Below are positions 14,728 to 22,954 of a stretch of DNA of 33,446 bases, one piece after another. This DNA comes from an uncultured Clostridia bacterium. GTDB taxonomy: Bacteria; Bacillota; Clostridia; Oscillospirales; CAG-272. Each line of letters begins with the position of its first letter. The first letter of the stretch is position 1. Under the pieces are notes generated by a model. That model worked only from the letters and a program-made list of their open reading frames with translations, was not told the DNA's origin and did no database searches. Made by a program: the position numbers and the translations under genes. The stretch spans positions 1-33,446 of the forward strand of contig CANPXS010000013.1 in assembly GCA_947586625.1 (NCBI GenBank), read 5' to 3'.

Positions 14728-15338
14728 ATGTTGACTCCTTTCTCCGTCAAAAATTCCCTCATGCGTTCGCGCAGCCTCACGAGCCGCACGGACACGTTTT
14801 TCACCGTCAATCCCGTCCGTTTCGCGATGTCGCGGTACGAATCCGAGAACCAGTAACGGCGCATGAATACGGTTCTGTTCTCCCTGTCGAGCGAGTCGAG
14901 AAATTCCTCTATCAGCCGTGCGAGCTCGCATCTCTCGACTTCGTCCTCGACAGTGTCCGCCGACGGCAGAAACGGCTCTATCTCCTCCATCGCGTCCGCG
15001 TATTCGCATGCGCGTTTTCCCGCCGTGTTTTTCTCGTACCGCTTGAGCGCGAGATTGCGCGTTATCCTGCACACGTATGCGCGCAGCGGGTCGGGACGCT
15101 CGGGCGGGACCGTGTTCCAAACGGCGAGATATGCGTCGTTGACGCATTCCTCCGCGTCCTCGCGGCTGTGTGTGACGTTGTAGGCGACGCTTCTGCACAG
15201 TGCGCCGTATTTGTCGTCGAGCGCGCGTATCGCGTCCTCGGACCGCGACAAGAACATCTCGACGATCTGCCCGTCGTCGGGTCGACGGCCGCTTTCATTT
15301 GCTTTATTGTTGTTTTTGTTCCGCATCGATGCTTTCAC
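14724..15338 (-). CDS. ECF-type RNA polymerase sigma factor (sigma-70 family)
   Basis: This is a 204-residue protein starting at GTG (MKASMRNKNN) with AAAGGAGG 12 nt upstream; an ATG four codons later would be too far from it. Region 2 is clear: DAIRALDDKYGALCRSVAYNVTHSREDAEECVNDAYLAVW, then AYVCRITRNLALKRY. Region 4 is FLDSLDRENRTVFMRRYW...SYRDIAKRTGLTVKNVSVRLVRLRERMREFL, a helix-turn-helix for -35 recognition. The Asn/Lys-rich N-terminus is dispensable-looking. It would direct transcription of an extracytoplasmic stress or surface regulon, held by the coupled membrane protein downstream. A palindrome with flanking direct repeats (15369-15395) lies in its leader and may be a control site. 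Confidence 0.92.
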   Translation of the reverse strand: MKASMRNKNNNKANESGRRPDDGQIVEMFLSRSEDAIRALDDKYGALCRSVAYNVTHSREDAEECVNDAYLAVWNTVPPERPDPLRAYVCRITRNLALKRYEKNTAGKRACEYADAMEEIEPFLPSADTVEDEVERCELARLIEEFLDSLDRENRTVFMRRYWFSDSYRDIAKRTGLTVKNVSVRLVRLRERMREFLTEKGVNI

Positions 15339-15368
15339 GTTGACTGACCGCCTCCTTTCACCTTATAA

Positions 15369-15395
15369 CTACGGTTTTTCGCGCGAAAACTACGG
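15369..15395. promoter_or_regulatory. Palindrome with flanking direct repeats upstream of the ECF sigma gene
   Basis: A perfect 14-bp palindrome TTTTCGCGCGAAAA (15376-15389) is flanked on both sides by CTACGG. It lies 10-40 nt before the sigma gene ribosome binding site. It could be an operator or a leader hairpin. CGTA, typical of ECF -10 elements, occurs on the minus strand in both repeats, but I found no matching -35 at standard spacing. Confidence 0.45.
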
Positions 15396-15437
15396 CGCGG
15401 GTGAAGTTTTTTTCGGAAAATGAGCAAAAACGCAAAA

Positions 15438-15466
15438 TGCGGGACGGAGTTAATATCCGTCCCGCA
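15438..15466 (-). terminator. Hairpin terminator of the small membrane protein gene
   Basis: TGCGGGACGGA and TCCGTCCCGCA form an 11-bp perfect stem with a 7-nt AT loop about 25 nt beyond the stop at 15490. On the minus strand it is followed by TTTTGCGTTTTTG, a fair T-tract. Confidence 0.75.
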
Positions 15467-15489
15467 CAGTCGCGTAAGATCTTGAAATG

Positions 15490-16107
15490 TCACTTTGATT
15501 CGGGTGTGAACAGTTTTTTTATGTTTTTGACGAGCGAAAACTCGCGCGTGCCGAGTATATATGCGACGGTGCTTATCGCTATCGCCGGCAGCGGGATAAG
15601 AATGAACGCGAACGGCGTGACCTCTCCTATCGTCGCCGCCCCCGACCAGCCGAGCATGACGCCCCAGTACATGGCCTGTATTATCGCCGCTATCATCTTG
15701 GCGGAGCCCGATATGCCGCCCGCCCATTCGAGCGCAGGTCCGTTTTCCGCGCCGAGCAGTCCGAACACGAATATAAATACGGCAAGGAGTATATTCAGCG
15801 CGCCCGCGCAGAGCGCGATCTTGGCGCCGCGCCATATGTCGAGCTTGATGCGTCCCGCGTCGGCGCGTATCTTGTCGCGCTGCCCCTCTTCCTTTATCGC
15901 CATGTAGTCGATGTACATATAAAACAGTATCGAGAACACGCTGACCCATATCATGCATGTGCGGCGCACGACGCCGTCGCCGTTCGCCATCGAGACGTCG
16001 AGCGCCGACGCCGCCATCGACGTCATCAGTCCGAACACGGTGAGCCCGATCTGATTGAGCACAAGACGCCATATGAGCCGTCCGTTTTTATCCATAAATT
16101 CGCGCAT
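15490..16107 (-). CDS. Small polytopic membrane protein, function unknown
   Basis: This is a 205-residue protein starting MREFMDKNGRLIWRLVLNQ with GCGGAGG upstream. About five membrane segments are visible: LVLNQIGLTVFGLMTSMAAS, MIWVSVFSILFYMYIDYMA, IALCAGALNILLAVFIFVFG, MIAAIIQAMYWGVMLGW and FAFILIPLPAIAISTVAYI. A charged loop KEEGQRDKIRADAGRIKLD lies between the second and third. The C-terminus is basic (LVKNIKKLFTPESK). I do not recognise the family. It is a single gene with its own terminator, divergent from the recombinase gene. Confidence 0.8.
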   Translation of the reverse strand: MREFMDKNGRLIWRLVLNQIGLTVFGLMTSMAASALDVSMANGDGVVRRTCMIWVSVFSILFYMYIDYMAIKEEGQRDKIRADAGRIKLDIWRGAKIALCAGALNILLAVFIFVFGLLGAENGPALEWAGGISGSAKMIAAIIQAMYWGVMLGWSGAATIGEVTPFAFILIPLPAIAISTVAYILGTREFSLVKNIKKLFTPESK

Positions 16108-16216
16108 TAAAAACGCCTCCGCAGCTTATTATCCTTTTCTATGGTAATTCTATACGATTTCACGCAAAATATCAAGTCCAAAGACGTAAAAAATGCCGCA
16201 GGCGGCAAATTTGTTG

Positions 16217-16245
16217 TTTACATTTGCGCAGAAATTTTGTATAAT
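16217..16245 (+). promoter_or_regulatory. Promoter of the recombinase/pgsA operon
   Basis: TTTACA, 17 nt and TATAAT. The predicted start of transcription is at about 16252, on top of the ATG used by the longest reading frame, which helps fix the true start at the downstream GTG. Confidence 0.7.
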
Positions 16246-16297
16246 ACCATATATGGCAAACGATGCCGCTGAAAAGTACGGAACGGAGGTGACTGAT

Positions 16298-17410
16298 GTG
16301 GCGCTCGATATGCGAGATCTGCCCGCGCAGGTGCGCGAGTTCGCTTCATATAAAAGCATAACGCAGGGATGCTCTCCTAAGACGGTCGAGGAATACTGTC
16401 TCGATCTGCGCACGTTCTTCCGCTACATAGTCGCCGACCGCGAGCGCATGAGTCTCGACGACGAGACGATGGAGAATATCGACATCAGCGGCGTCGGCAT
16501 GGACGTGATAAGCGAGATCACGACGGCGGATATATACGAGTTTTTCAACTACGTCAACGGCACGCGCAAAAACGGCGCGTCTGCGCGGGCGCGCAAGCTG
16601 TCGGCGATAAAGGCTTTTTTCAAGTACATGACGGCCAAAACGCACAGGCTCGAGGTCAATCCCGCCGCCGACATAGAGTCGCCGAAAAAGAAAAAGTCGC
16701 TGCCGAAGCATCTGACGCTCGACGAGAGCATCGACCTGCTCGACGCGGTGAAAAACGATCCGCTCTGTAAGACGAAGGAGCGCGACTACGCCATAATAAC
16801 GCTGTTTCTGAACACGGGCATGCGCCTCTCCGAGCTTGTGGGCATATCGTTCGCCGACATCGACCGCGAGCTTCGCTCGCTGCGCGTCGTCGGGAAAGGC
16901 AATAAGGAGCGCATCATATACCTGAACGACGCGTGCCGCGACGCGCTCGGCGCGTATCTGCCTGTTCGTCAGGCGCAGCAGCCGAAGCCGGGGCACGAGG
17001 GCGCGCTGTTTCTGTCGTCGCAGAACAGACGAATAAGCAATAAGACGGTGCAGTGGCTCGTGGGCAAATATCTCGGCGAGGCGGGACTCGAATATAAGCA
17101 GTTTTCGACGCATAAGCTGCGCCATACGGCGGCGACGCTGATGTATCAGTCGGGACACGTCGACGTGAGAGTGCTCAAGGAGATACTCGGTCACGAGCAG
17201 CTCAACACGACGCAGATATATACGCACGTCTCAAACGAGGGCATGGAGGAGGCGGTCGCGGCGAACCCGCTCGCGAATGTTCCGGCGCCCGTAAGACATG
17301 CGCTGCCCGCCGTGCCGCGCGACGATAATGAAGCAAGCGGCGGCGAGTCCGCGCCGAATGTAAAAAAGAGAAGAAAAGCAAAATCGAGCATCGAGGAGAA
17401 CGGTAAATGA
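16298..17410 (+). CDS. Tyrosine recombinase, XerC/XerD-like
   Basis: This is a 370-residue protein from GTG 16298, chosen because GGAGG lies 8 nt upstream and the promoter's start site falls at 16252; ATG 16253 (15 residues longer) would be leaderless. The N-terminal SAM-like DNA-binding domain (about 15-135) begins FASYKSITQGCSPKTVEEY. The catalytic domain has the full set: Arg176 in NTGMRLSELVG, Lys in GKGNKER, HKLRHTAATLM, His in LGHEQLNTTQ and nucleophile Tyr308 in IYTH. A basic, proline-rich tail (about 45 residues, ending KKRRKAKSSIEENGK) exceeds usual Xer length. It overlaps pgsA by 4 nt. It could be the chromosome dimer-resolution enzyme, but no dif site was recognised. An invertase role on the repeat islands is speculative. 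Confidence 0.92.
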   Translation: MALDMRDLPAQVREFASYKSITQGCSPKTVEEYCLDLRTFFRYIVADRERMSLDDETMENIDISGVGMDVISEITTADIYEFFNYVNGTRKNGASARARKLSAIKAFFKYMTAKTHRLEVNPAADIESPKKKKSLPKHLTLDESIDLLDAVKNDPLCKTKERDYAIITLFLNTGMRLSELVGISFADIDRELRSLRVVGKGNKERIIYLNDACRDALGAYLPVRQAQQPKPGHEGALFLSSQNRRISNKTVQWLVGKYLGEAGLEYKQFSTHKLRHTAATLMYQSGHVDVRVLKEILGHEQLNTTQIYTHVSNEGMEEAVAANPLANVPAPVRHALPAVPRDDNEASGGESAPNVKKRRKAKSSIEENGK

Positions 17411-17994
17411 AACATAAGCAAGTCGAAAAGCATCCGGTCATAGGTCATCCGAAGTCGAAGGACGTCATAACTGTCCCGAACCTTTTGAGTCTCGTGCGAA
17501 TAATACTTATCCCGTTCATGATATATATTTATCTCTTTCAGAAGGACTACATACTCGCCGCGTGCGTGCTCGCGGTGTCGTATGCGTCCGACCTCGCCGA
17601 CGGCATAATCGCGCGGAAATTCGACATGGTGTCCGACCTCGGAAAGATACTCGACCCGCTCGCCGACAAGCTGACGCAGGCGTCGATGCTCGTGTGCATC
17701 TCGATTGGGCACAAGTACGGCTGGGCGCTGTTCGCGCTTTTGTTCGTGAAGGAGATAATGACGGCGCTGGCGGGATATTTCGCCGTCCGCAGAACGGGCG
17801 TCGTATCGGGGGCGAAGTGGTACGGCAAGGTCTGCACCGTCGCGCTCAACGCGATGTTCGCGCTGCTCTTGTTCATACCGATACCGGCGGAGGCGGAGCT
17901 GACGGTGATGATAGCGTGCGGAGCGTTCATGATAGGCTCGATGGTGGCGTACGTGCTGTTCTTCACGAAGCATTACACGAAGAACGACAAATAA
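17407..17994 (+). CDS. pgsA: CDP-diacylglycerol-glycerol-3-phosphate 3-phosphatidyltransferase
   Basis: This is a 195-residue integral membrane enzyme whose ATG overlaps the recombinase stop (ATGA). The CDP-alcohol phosphatidyltransferase signature is complete at about 62-87: DLADGIIARKFDMVSDLGK followed by ILDPLAD, giving D-x2-DG-x2-AR-x8-G-x3-D-x3-D. The N-terminal VITVPNLLSLVRIILIPFM is typical of PgsA. About five or six membrane segments are visible. It makes phosphatidylglycerol phosphate, the step to anionic phospholipids. The recombinase/pgsA pairing has no obvious functional logic. A strong terminator follows. Confidence 0.93.
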   Translation: MKHKQVEKHPVIGHPKSKDVITVPNLLSLVRIILIPFMIYIYLFQKDYILAACVLAVSYASDLADGIIARKFDMVSDLGKILDPLADKLTQASMLVCISIGHKYGWALFALLFVKEIMTALAGYFAVRRTGVVSGAKWYGKVCTVALNAMFALLLFIPIPAEAELTVMIACGAFMIGSMVAYVLFFTKHYTKNDK

Positions 17995-18003
17995 CGGCGT
18001 AAT

Positions 18004-18050
18004 GATACATAAAGCAAAAAAGGGCAAAAGCCCTTTTTTGTTTATGTATC
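18004..18050 (+). terminator. Rho-independent terminator after pgsA
   Basis: AAAAAAGGGC-AAAA-GCCCTTTTTT, extended outward by GATACATAAA and TTTATGTATC with one bulged base. This gives a stem of about 21 bp with a built-in T-tract. Stretch 18051-18169 shows no gene. Confidence 0.9.
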
Positions 18051-18169
18051 GCGGTCACGGCGACGCGTCAGCATCGGGGGTGCGGCGTTCTGCTGTCAGA
18101 GGGGAAGTCGTGCGCATTTATGTGACATTTGCTTCTAATGGGTTTTGCATCATCTCGGCAAATGAGGAT

Positions 18170-18589
18170 TTACCCCTCGAACGCATACAGATTGCCAAGT
18201 GGGATAGAAAAACCTAATGACTGATACATTTTGATGTCGCAATCCGCACATCCGACTGTGAGAGAACCCACGCCGCTTTCTTGATAAGCAAATCTGACTA
18301 ATTGTCTTGCGATTCCCCTGTGCCGATATTCCGGAACAATGTAGAAATCTTCAAACACGCCTCCCGTTTGGTAGTTAAATGTGGAATAGGCTTTTGTGAT
18401 GGAGCAGCAGGCAATCAATCTACCCTCATCAATACACCCGTAAAAGATTATTTGCCTCTTTCTAATAGCCTCAGATATGCTGTCAAAATCCTCATCCGTA
18501 GGCGGCTCTTCTCCAATTTCCTGTTTGTAACCTGTGTGAAGCACTTTAAGTCCGTCCATATTGTCATTCGTTATACGAATATATTCCAT
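18170..18589 (-). CDS. GNAT-family N-acetyltransferase
   Basis: This is a 139-residue protein starting MEYIRITNDNMDGLKVLHTGY after GGAGAG; the track's extra 15 residues are rejected. GNAT motifs are visible: beta strand RLIACCSITKAYS, then FEDFYIVPEYRHRGIARQLVRFA, which includes the acetyl-CoA pyrophosphate loop RHRGIA, and the C-terminal MYQSLGFSIP. It probably acetylates a small amine, antibiotic or protein; substrate not readable. Base use is clearly more AT-rich than the neighbours, with A/T-ending codons throughout, and the gene stands alone with its own TATAAT-like box at 18647-18652. Recent acquisition is a fair inference. Confidence 0.88.
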   Translation of the reverse strand: MEYIRITNDNMDGLKVLHTGYKQEIGEEPPTDEDFDSISEAIRKRQIIFYGCIDEGRLIACCSITKAYSTFNYQTGGVFEDFYIVPEYRHRGIARQLVRFAYQESGVGSLTVGCADCDIKMYQSLGFSIPLGNLYAFEG

Positions 18590-18735
18590 TTGTTCTCTCC
18601 ATTTCAAGTGTCGATTTGTCGAACAGTCGCCCACTCGGCATTTCCCATTATACCACCCAAATGTGAAGAAATCTACTGCTCGTTAAACGGTTGATCGAAT
18701 TTATTCCGAAGTTTCTGCCTGCCTCGAACAGAAAA

Positions 18736-18764
18736 CGCTCCGGCGAATTTACTCACCCGGAGCG
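18736..18764 (-). terminator. Terminator of the MutS-like operon
   Basis: On the minus strand CGCTCCGG and CCGGAGCG enclose a 13-nt loop and are followed by TTTTCTG. It lies about 60 nt after the stop of the second MutS-like gene. Confidence 0.75.
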
Positions 18765-18825
18765 GTTCCTATCCGATGTCACGGCTCGCAAAATAGCGCG
18801 AGTCTTTTTTATTTGCATATCACGT

Positions 18826-20271
18826 TCACTCCGCCGCGTCAACCTCGGGTGTGAATCGACCGTTCATGCGCAGAAACAGCGCCTCCCCCTCCATTTTCGG
18901 GCGCAGCTGCGTCATGTGCGTCGCGAGGATATAGAAAACGCCGCGCCGCGACAGATAGCGGAGTATATGCGACAGTCCGTCCGCGCCCTCCTCGTACGAC
19001 GTCGACTGGAACGTCTCGTTCAGAATGACGAGCGCGCCGGACGCGGCGCCGTTCACGAGCGTCGACATCTCGCGCACCTCCTGCTCGAATCTGCCCGCGT
19101 CGTTAAACTCCTTTTCGCCCTCCGCGAACTGCTCGGAAAACGATGTGTATATCCGCAGCGCCGCATCGCTTGCGGGGATAGGCAGTCCCGCCTGCGCGAG
19201 AAGCTGCGAGGTCGTAAGCGAGCGCAGAAACGACGTCTTGCCGCTGCCGTTTTCGCCGTAAATTATGATGCCGTTTGTGCGCTCGGGCACCGTGAACGTG
19301 TGAGGCACGATGTCGGCCGCGTCGTGCTCTGTGAGCAGCGCGACGTCGTAGAGCCCCGTGAACAAATGTGTGCTGCCGAACTCAGGGAAAACGAACGGGA
19401 CTTCCTTCCGCGTTAGGAACGCGGCGTACTCGACCGCCGCCTCGTAAAACAGCAGCTCGTGCCCGATGTCGGAGTAGCGGTCGACGATCTCCTTTATGAT
19501 GCTGTCGGTCACGTTGGCGAGCTCGGCGAACGGCGTCGGCATGAGTTCTCCCGTCTCCGTCTCGGTCGGGGAAACGCTCTCGCATCTGTACGACTCGACG
19601 GGTTTTGAAAACAGTCGGCGGCGCGTCCGCGTCTCCGGGTCCGTTATCTTCACATATCCGCCGTCGATGAGTTCGGCGGCGCATATTTTGCCCGTGCCGT
19701 CGAGCGTCACGCGCATGTTGGCGGGACCCGATTCCGCGCATCGCTCGATATCGCCGCATACGGTGACGAGCTTTTCAAAGCTGTCGCCGGCGGTGCACAG
19801 CTTCAACTCTGACAAAAGCGCGCGCAGCGCCTCGGATGTCGGACGGTACGATTCGAGCGTGTCCTTCATGTCGCGCACGACGTAAAGGAGCCTGCCGAGC
19901 GTCGACGCGCTGAACGAGCACCGTTCGCGCGCGTCGCGCACCGCCGATCTTTTCGCGTGCGCGCCGCCGAGCTTCGAGCGCTTGAACGCGTTCCACGACG
20001 AACGTATGTCGTCGAGCTGGCTCGACAGCGTTTTCATCGACGACAAAAGTCCCGGATGCGATATGAAATCGCGCGCCGCCGCTTGCCTGTACGCGATGTC
20101 CTCGACGTTTATGAGCGGATGCGATATCGCCTCAACGAGCGCGGCGCACGCGCCCGGCGAGCGCACTATCTGCGGCAGCGACAGATCGAGCGAGAGGTGG
20201 TAGAGCGTGCGCTCGCCGACTGTGCCTGTCGGCGCGGACGCGCCTTTTTTTGCGAGCAGATACTGTCCCAT
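18826..20271 (-). CDS. MutS-like ATPase, second of a tandem pair
   Basis: This is a 481-residue protein from ATG 20271, which shares one base with the upstream stop (TGATG); GTG at 20274 is the alternative. GGGGGAG precedes it. A helical clamp/lever-like region (about 30-330) leads to a MutS-type ATPase: Walker A GENGSGKTSFLRS, then DAALRIYTSFS, a signature-like FNDAGRFEQEVREMSTLV, Walker B-like ALVILNETFQSTSYEEG and switch ILATHMTQL. The MutS mismatch-binding and connector domains are absent, so it is not a classical MutS. The Walker B Asp is Asn (LNE), as in its partner. It probably forms a heterodimer with the gene upstream. Role in DNA recombination or repair is inferred from family only. 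Confidence 0.87.
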   Translation of the reverse strand: MGQYLLAKKGASAPTGTVGERTLYHLSLDLSLPQIVRSPGACAALVEAISHPLINVEDIAYRQAAARDFISHPGLLSSMKTLSSQLDDIRSSWNAFKRSKLGGAHAKRSAVRDARERCSFSASTLGRLLYVVRDMKDTLESYRPTSEALRALLSELKLCTAGDSFEKLVTVCGDIERCAESGPANMRVTLDGTGKICAAELIDGGYVKITDPETRTRRRLFSKPVESYRCESVSPTETETGELMPTPFAELANVTDSIIKEIVDRYSDIGHELLFYEAAVEYAAFLTRKEVPFVFPEFGSTHLFTGLYDVALLTEHDAADIVPHTFTVPERTNGIIIYGENGSGKTSFLRSLTTSQLLAQAGLPIPASDAALRIYTSFSEQFAEGEKEFNDAGRFEQEVREMSTLVNGAASGALVILNETFQSTSYEEGADGLSHILRYLSRRGVFYILATHMTQLRPKMEGEALFLRMNGRFTPEVDAAE

Positions 20272-21722
20272 CACACATCTCCCCCTTCGAGCGACTCGCG
20301 GTCAAGTCCGTATTTTTTGAGTATATCGCGTGCGAACGAGCTTTTGTTCGTGCGCCTGCGCTCGATTTTGAACGTGCGTGCGTTGTCCTCTCCCGCAACG
20401 ACGGCTTCGAGAAAGTCGAAGTGCTCCGCCGACTCCGTGAGCTCGTGAAAATGCGTGACGAATATGCCGAAGAACCCGCGCTCCTTCATGCGCCGCCCCG
20501 TGTCCTCGGTCAGCGAACAGCCGTATTTGTCGTTCGTGCCGCTGTAAGTCTCGTTATAGAGCAGGAAGCTGTCGCTGTCGGCGGAGTCGAGCATGGACGC
20601 GACGCGTCGTGCCTCGTCCTCGAGCCTGCCGCCCGAAAGAAGCCTTTCGTCGGCGGGGAAGTGCGTGCGGACGTCGCGAAACGGGTAAATCTCCGCGTCG
20701 GAGGCGAATATGGGCGCGCCGGCGAGGAATAGTATAAGATTCGCGCCGACGCATCGCAGATACGTCGTCTTGCCGCCGCCGTTTGCGCCGACGAGAAACG
20801 AGAATGCGCATTCCTCGGTGAAGTCGATGTCGTTCGGCACGATGCGCGGCGCGTTTTTATAAAGAAGCGTGACGTCGCAGGCGCCGCGCGCCGTATATTT
20901 TCTCGTCGCAGACACGCGCGGAAAGCACACGGGAAGTCCCGCTTCACGCGCGCGCGATAAAAGTCCGCATATATCGAGGCAGAACGACACCTGCGGCAAA
21001 AGCTGCAATATGTCGTCGAGCGGCAGCTCGTCATACGGGACGAACGCGGTGCGCGCCTCGCCGACCGTATCGGCGAAAAGCGCGCAAAACGGCGCGTCGA
21101 CGGCGGGACTGACCTCGATGCCGTTCGGATGCGTGCGCATACGCGCCTCCGTCTTGCCGACCGCAAATCCGAGCGCGTCCGCGCACTCGCGCACCGTTTC
21201 TTCAAACGGCACGCTGCCGTAGTCGGGCGCGAGCCACGACTTCTCGAAAAACGACATATCGAACACATTGACGCGCGAGAGCGCGTCCTTCGCCTTTTGC
21301 GCGGCGTCGTCGATGCGTGACATCGCCTCTGTGCGCTCGCCGCCGCACCAATAGTCCGCGAGCGCGTCTGTGAGCGTGCAGCCGCGAAGCGTCGGTATCG
21401 CGCGCCATGCGTCGACGAGGCGCTCCTCGAGCGCGGCGAGCAAAAACAGCTTTTCACTGCCGACCGACGCGTGCTTATACTGCGAGCGCAGCTTTGACAG
21501 CGCGCGCAGCCTGTCGGCGAAGTCGGACATTTTGTCTCGCACACATTCGTCGCCGAGAAGGCGGAACAGCTCCTGACGCAAAAGTATCACATCTGCGCCG
21601 CACGGATGCGTCAGCATGTGACACGTGTCGTCGGACAAGAGCTTCGTGAGCTGCATATCGGCGACGGTGGCGAATGGGATCGAGTGCTGCAAATCGCCGC
21701 GAAGTAAAGTCGGCGCGTTCAT
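20271..21722 (-). CDS. MutS-like ATPase, first of a tandem pair
   Basis: This is a 483-residue protein starting MNAPTLLRGDLQHSI; GGGAGG lies 5 nt before ATG 21722, so the track's start nine codons earlier is rejected. The N-terminal 300 residues are mostly helical, as in the MutS core/lever. The ATPase follows: FSFLVGANGGGKTTYLRCVG (Walker A), AEIYPFRDVRTHF, SGGRLEDEARRVASML, FLLYNETYSGTNDKYG (Walker B-like with Asn for Asp) and GIFVTHFHELTE. There is no mismatch-recognition domain and no Smr nuclease tail as in MutS2. It is paired with a second divergent copy immediately downstream (about 480 residues each), which suggests an obligate heterodimer. Family call firm, process uncertain. Confidence 0.87.
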   Translation of the reverse strand: MNAPTLLRGDLQHSIPFATVADMQLTKLLSDDTCHMLTHPCGADVILLRQELFRLLGDECVRDKMSDFADRLRALSKLRSQYKHASVGSEKLFLLAALEERLVDAWRAIPTLRGCTLTDALADYWCGGERTEAMSRIDDAAQKAKDALSRVNVFDMSFFEKSWLAPDYGSVPFEETVRECADALGFAVGKTEARMRTHPNGIEVSPAVDAPFCALFADTVGEARTAFVPYDELPLDDILQLLPQVSFCLDICGLLSRAREAGLPVCFPRVSATRKYTARGACDVTLLYKNAPRIVPNDIDFTEECAFSFLVGANGGGKTTYLRCVGANLILFLAGAPIFASDAEIYPFRDVRTHFPADERLLSGGRLEDEARRVASMLDSADSDSFLLYNETYSGTNDKYGCSLTEDTGRRMKERGFFGIFVTHFHELTESAEHFDFLEAVVAGEDNARTFKIERRRTNKSSFARDILKKYGLDRESLEGGDV

Positions 21723-21802
21723 GACGTCCTCCCGTTTTGCTTGATACATACTCTAACTATACCATTTTCGCCGCGCGATTGCAAGCGCCGATTATGCAAA
21801 AA

Positions 21803-21829
21803 AGCGGAGAGACAGAACGTCTCTCCGCT
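21803..21829 (-). terminator. Terminator of the surface (Wzz/BY-kinase/sortase/LCP) operon
   Basis: AGCGGAGAGAC and GTCTCTCCGCT form an 11-bp perfect stem with a 5-nt loop. On the minus strand it is followed directly by TTTTTTGC. It lies about 50 nt after the LCP stop. Confidence 0.92.
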
Positions 21830-21877
21830 GAAAAGTCAAAGATCAAATTGTATATTTAAGAAACGACCCGCCGCGTC

Positions 21878-22954
21878 TCACTCGGCCGTCTGTGAGGCGT
21901 CTTCGCCGCCCTCCTTCGGCTCATAGAAGATATCTATGATCTGCCGTTGCAGCGCGTCCTCGTCGGCGTAGAACTCCATGTGCTCGCTGTCGCCTACCAT
22001 CGACTCGCCCTTGATGGTATCGATGCCGATGAACTCGTATTCGTCTATGGCGTTCAGCAGATCGGAGAGCTGCGTCGCAGTACAGTCGGAGAGCATTTGA
22101 TCGGACAGACTCGTTATAAGATCGAACCCGAACATCGGATCCGACGCTATCGCACTCTTCGCCTGCGTGTAGAATCCGTTCAGATACTGGCGTTGACGCT
22201 CCATGCGGTGACTGTTCGTGCTGTTGTCAAGACCCTTGCGCGCGCGGACATATGTGAGCGCATGCTGACCGAACAGCGTTACTTCTTCTCCGAGCACGAG
22301 CGTGTCGTCGATGCCGGAAAAATCGTCGAGGACTTTAACTGTCACGCCGCCGACCTTGTCGTTTATTTTCTGAACCGCGTCCATAGTCAGCGAAACGTAG
22401 TGGTCGATTTCCGTACCGTACAGGTACGTCGATACGGCTCGCACCGTGTTCTCGCAGCTGTCGGTCTTGCCGCTGCCGTACGCGTACGCGACGGCAAGCT
22501 GCGCAACGGTGCTGCCGACGATCTCGCCGTTGAAGCCGAGAATGTCGACGGAAGACATCGAATCGCGGTCGACATGGATCGCGCGGATAGTTTCGTTTTT
22601 ATCGTCGATAACGAGCAGAGCAAGAAAGTCCGCCCGCGCATAGTTATTGAATGAGCCCTCCGCGGACCCGTCATTGTCGCTCGTCGTGTCTATGCCCATA
22701 ACGAGGAGCGTTCGAATGTTATTCTTCAGGTAGTACCATTTGCCGTCAAATCGAACCTTATAGCGGTCGTCATATGAATCGGTACCGTCGGCGATGTTGC
22801 CGGTGCCTTCACCGTGGGACGGGTAACCATCCTGCCGGTCCTCCCAAAAGTGAAGGACCAGCAGGAGACCCGCGAGCACGAGCGCAACTATCGCCGCTGC
22901 CGCGATCATGCGCGGCAGCATCTTCTTAGTTTGCTTTTGCTCTAATGTAGACAT
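21878..22954 (-). CDS. LytR-CpsA-Psr (LCP) family glycopolymer ligase
   Basis: This is a 358-residue protein. Its ATG shares one base with the previous stop (TAATG), so translation is coupled. A cytoplasmic start (MSTLEQKQTKKMLPR) and one membrane segment (MIAAAAIVALVLAGLLLVLHF) put the catalytic domain outside. LCP hallmarks: TLLVMGIDTT, RADFLALLVIDDKNETIRAIHVDRDSM (Asp and Arg that bind the pyrophosphate lipid), HYVSLTMDAVQKINDKVGGV and the conserved RMERQRQYLNG. LCP enzymes move glycopolymers from undecaprenyl carriers to peptidoglycan or protein. Here it closes an operon with Wzz-like, BY-kinase, sortase and an SPTTG surface protein, which suggests wall attachment of a polysaccharide made elsewhere. 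The acidic C-terminus EGGEDASQTAE is not a known motif. Confidence 0.92.
   Translation of the reverse strand: MSTLEQKQTKKMLPRMIAAAAIVALVLAGLLLVLHFWEDRQDGYPSHGEGTGNIADGTDSYDDRYKVRFDGKWYYLKNNIRTLLVMGIDTTSDNDGSAEGSFNNYARADFLALLVIDDKNETIRAIHVDRDSMSSVDILGFNGEIVGSTVAQLAVAYAYGSGKTDSCENTVRAVSTYLYGTEIDHYVSLTMDAVQKINDKVGGVTVKVLDDFSGIDDTLVLGEEVTLFGQHALTYVRARKGLDNSTNSHRMERQRQYLNGFYTQAKSAIASDPMFGFDLITSLSDQMLSDCTATQLSDLLNAIDEYEFIGIDTIKGESMVGDSEHMEFYADEDALQRQIIDIFYEPKEGGEDASQTAE

Noticed and set aside
14728-15198. N-terminal extension of the 420-aa minus ORF
   Set aside because: It is an out-of-frame reading of the sigma factor gene; the real start overlaps the sigma stop by 4 nt.
14370-15347. 325-aa plus-strand ORF across the sigma/anti-sigma genes
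   Set aside because: Low-complexity Arg-rich shadow; the minus strand carries sigma region 2 and 4 motifs.
16253-16297. Upstream ATG (MANDAAEKYG) as the start of the recombinase
   Set aside because: It falls at the predicted transcription start with no ribosome binding site; the GTG at 16298 has GGAGG at proper distance. Leaderless translation cannot be fully excluded.
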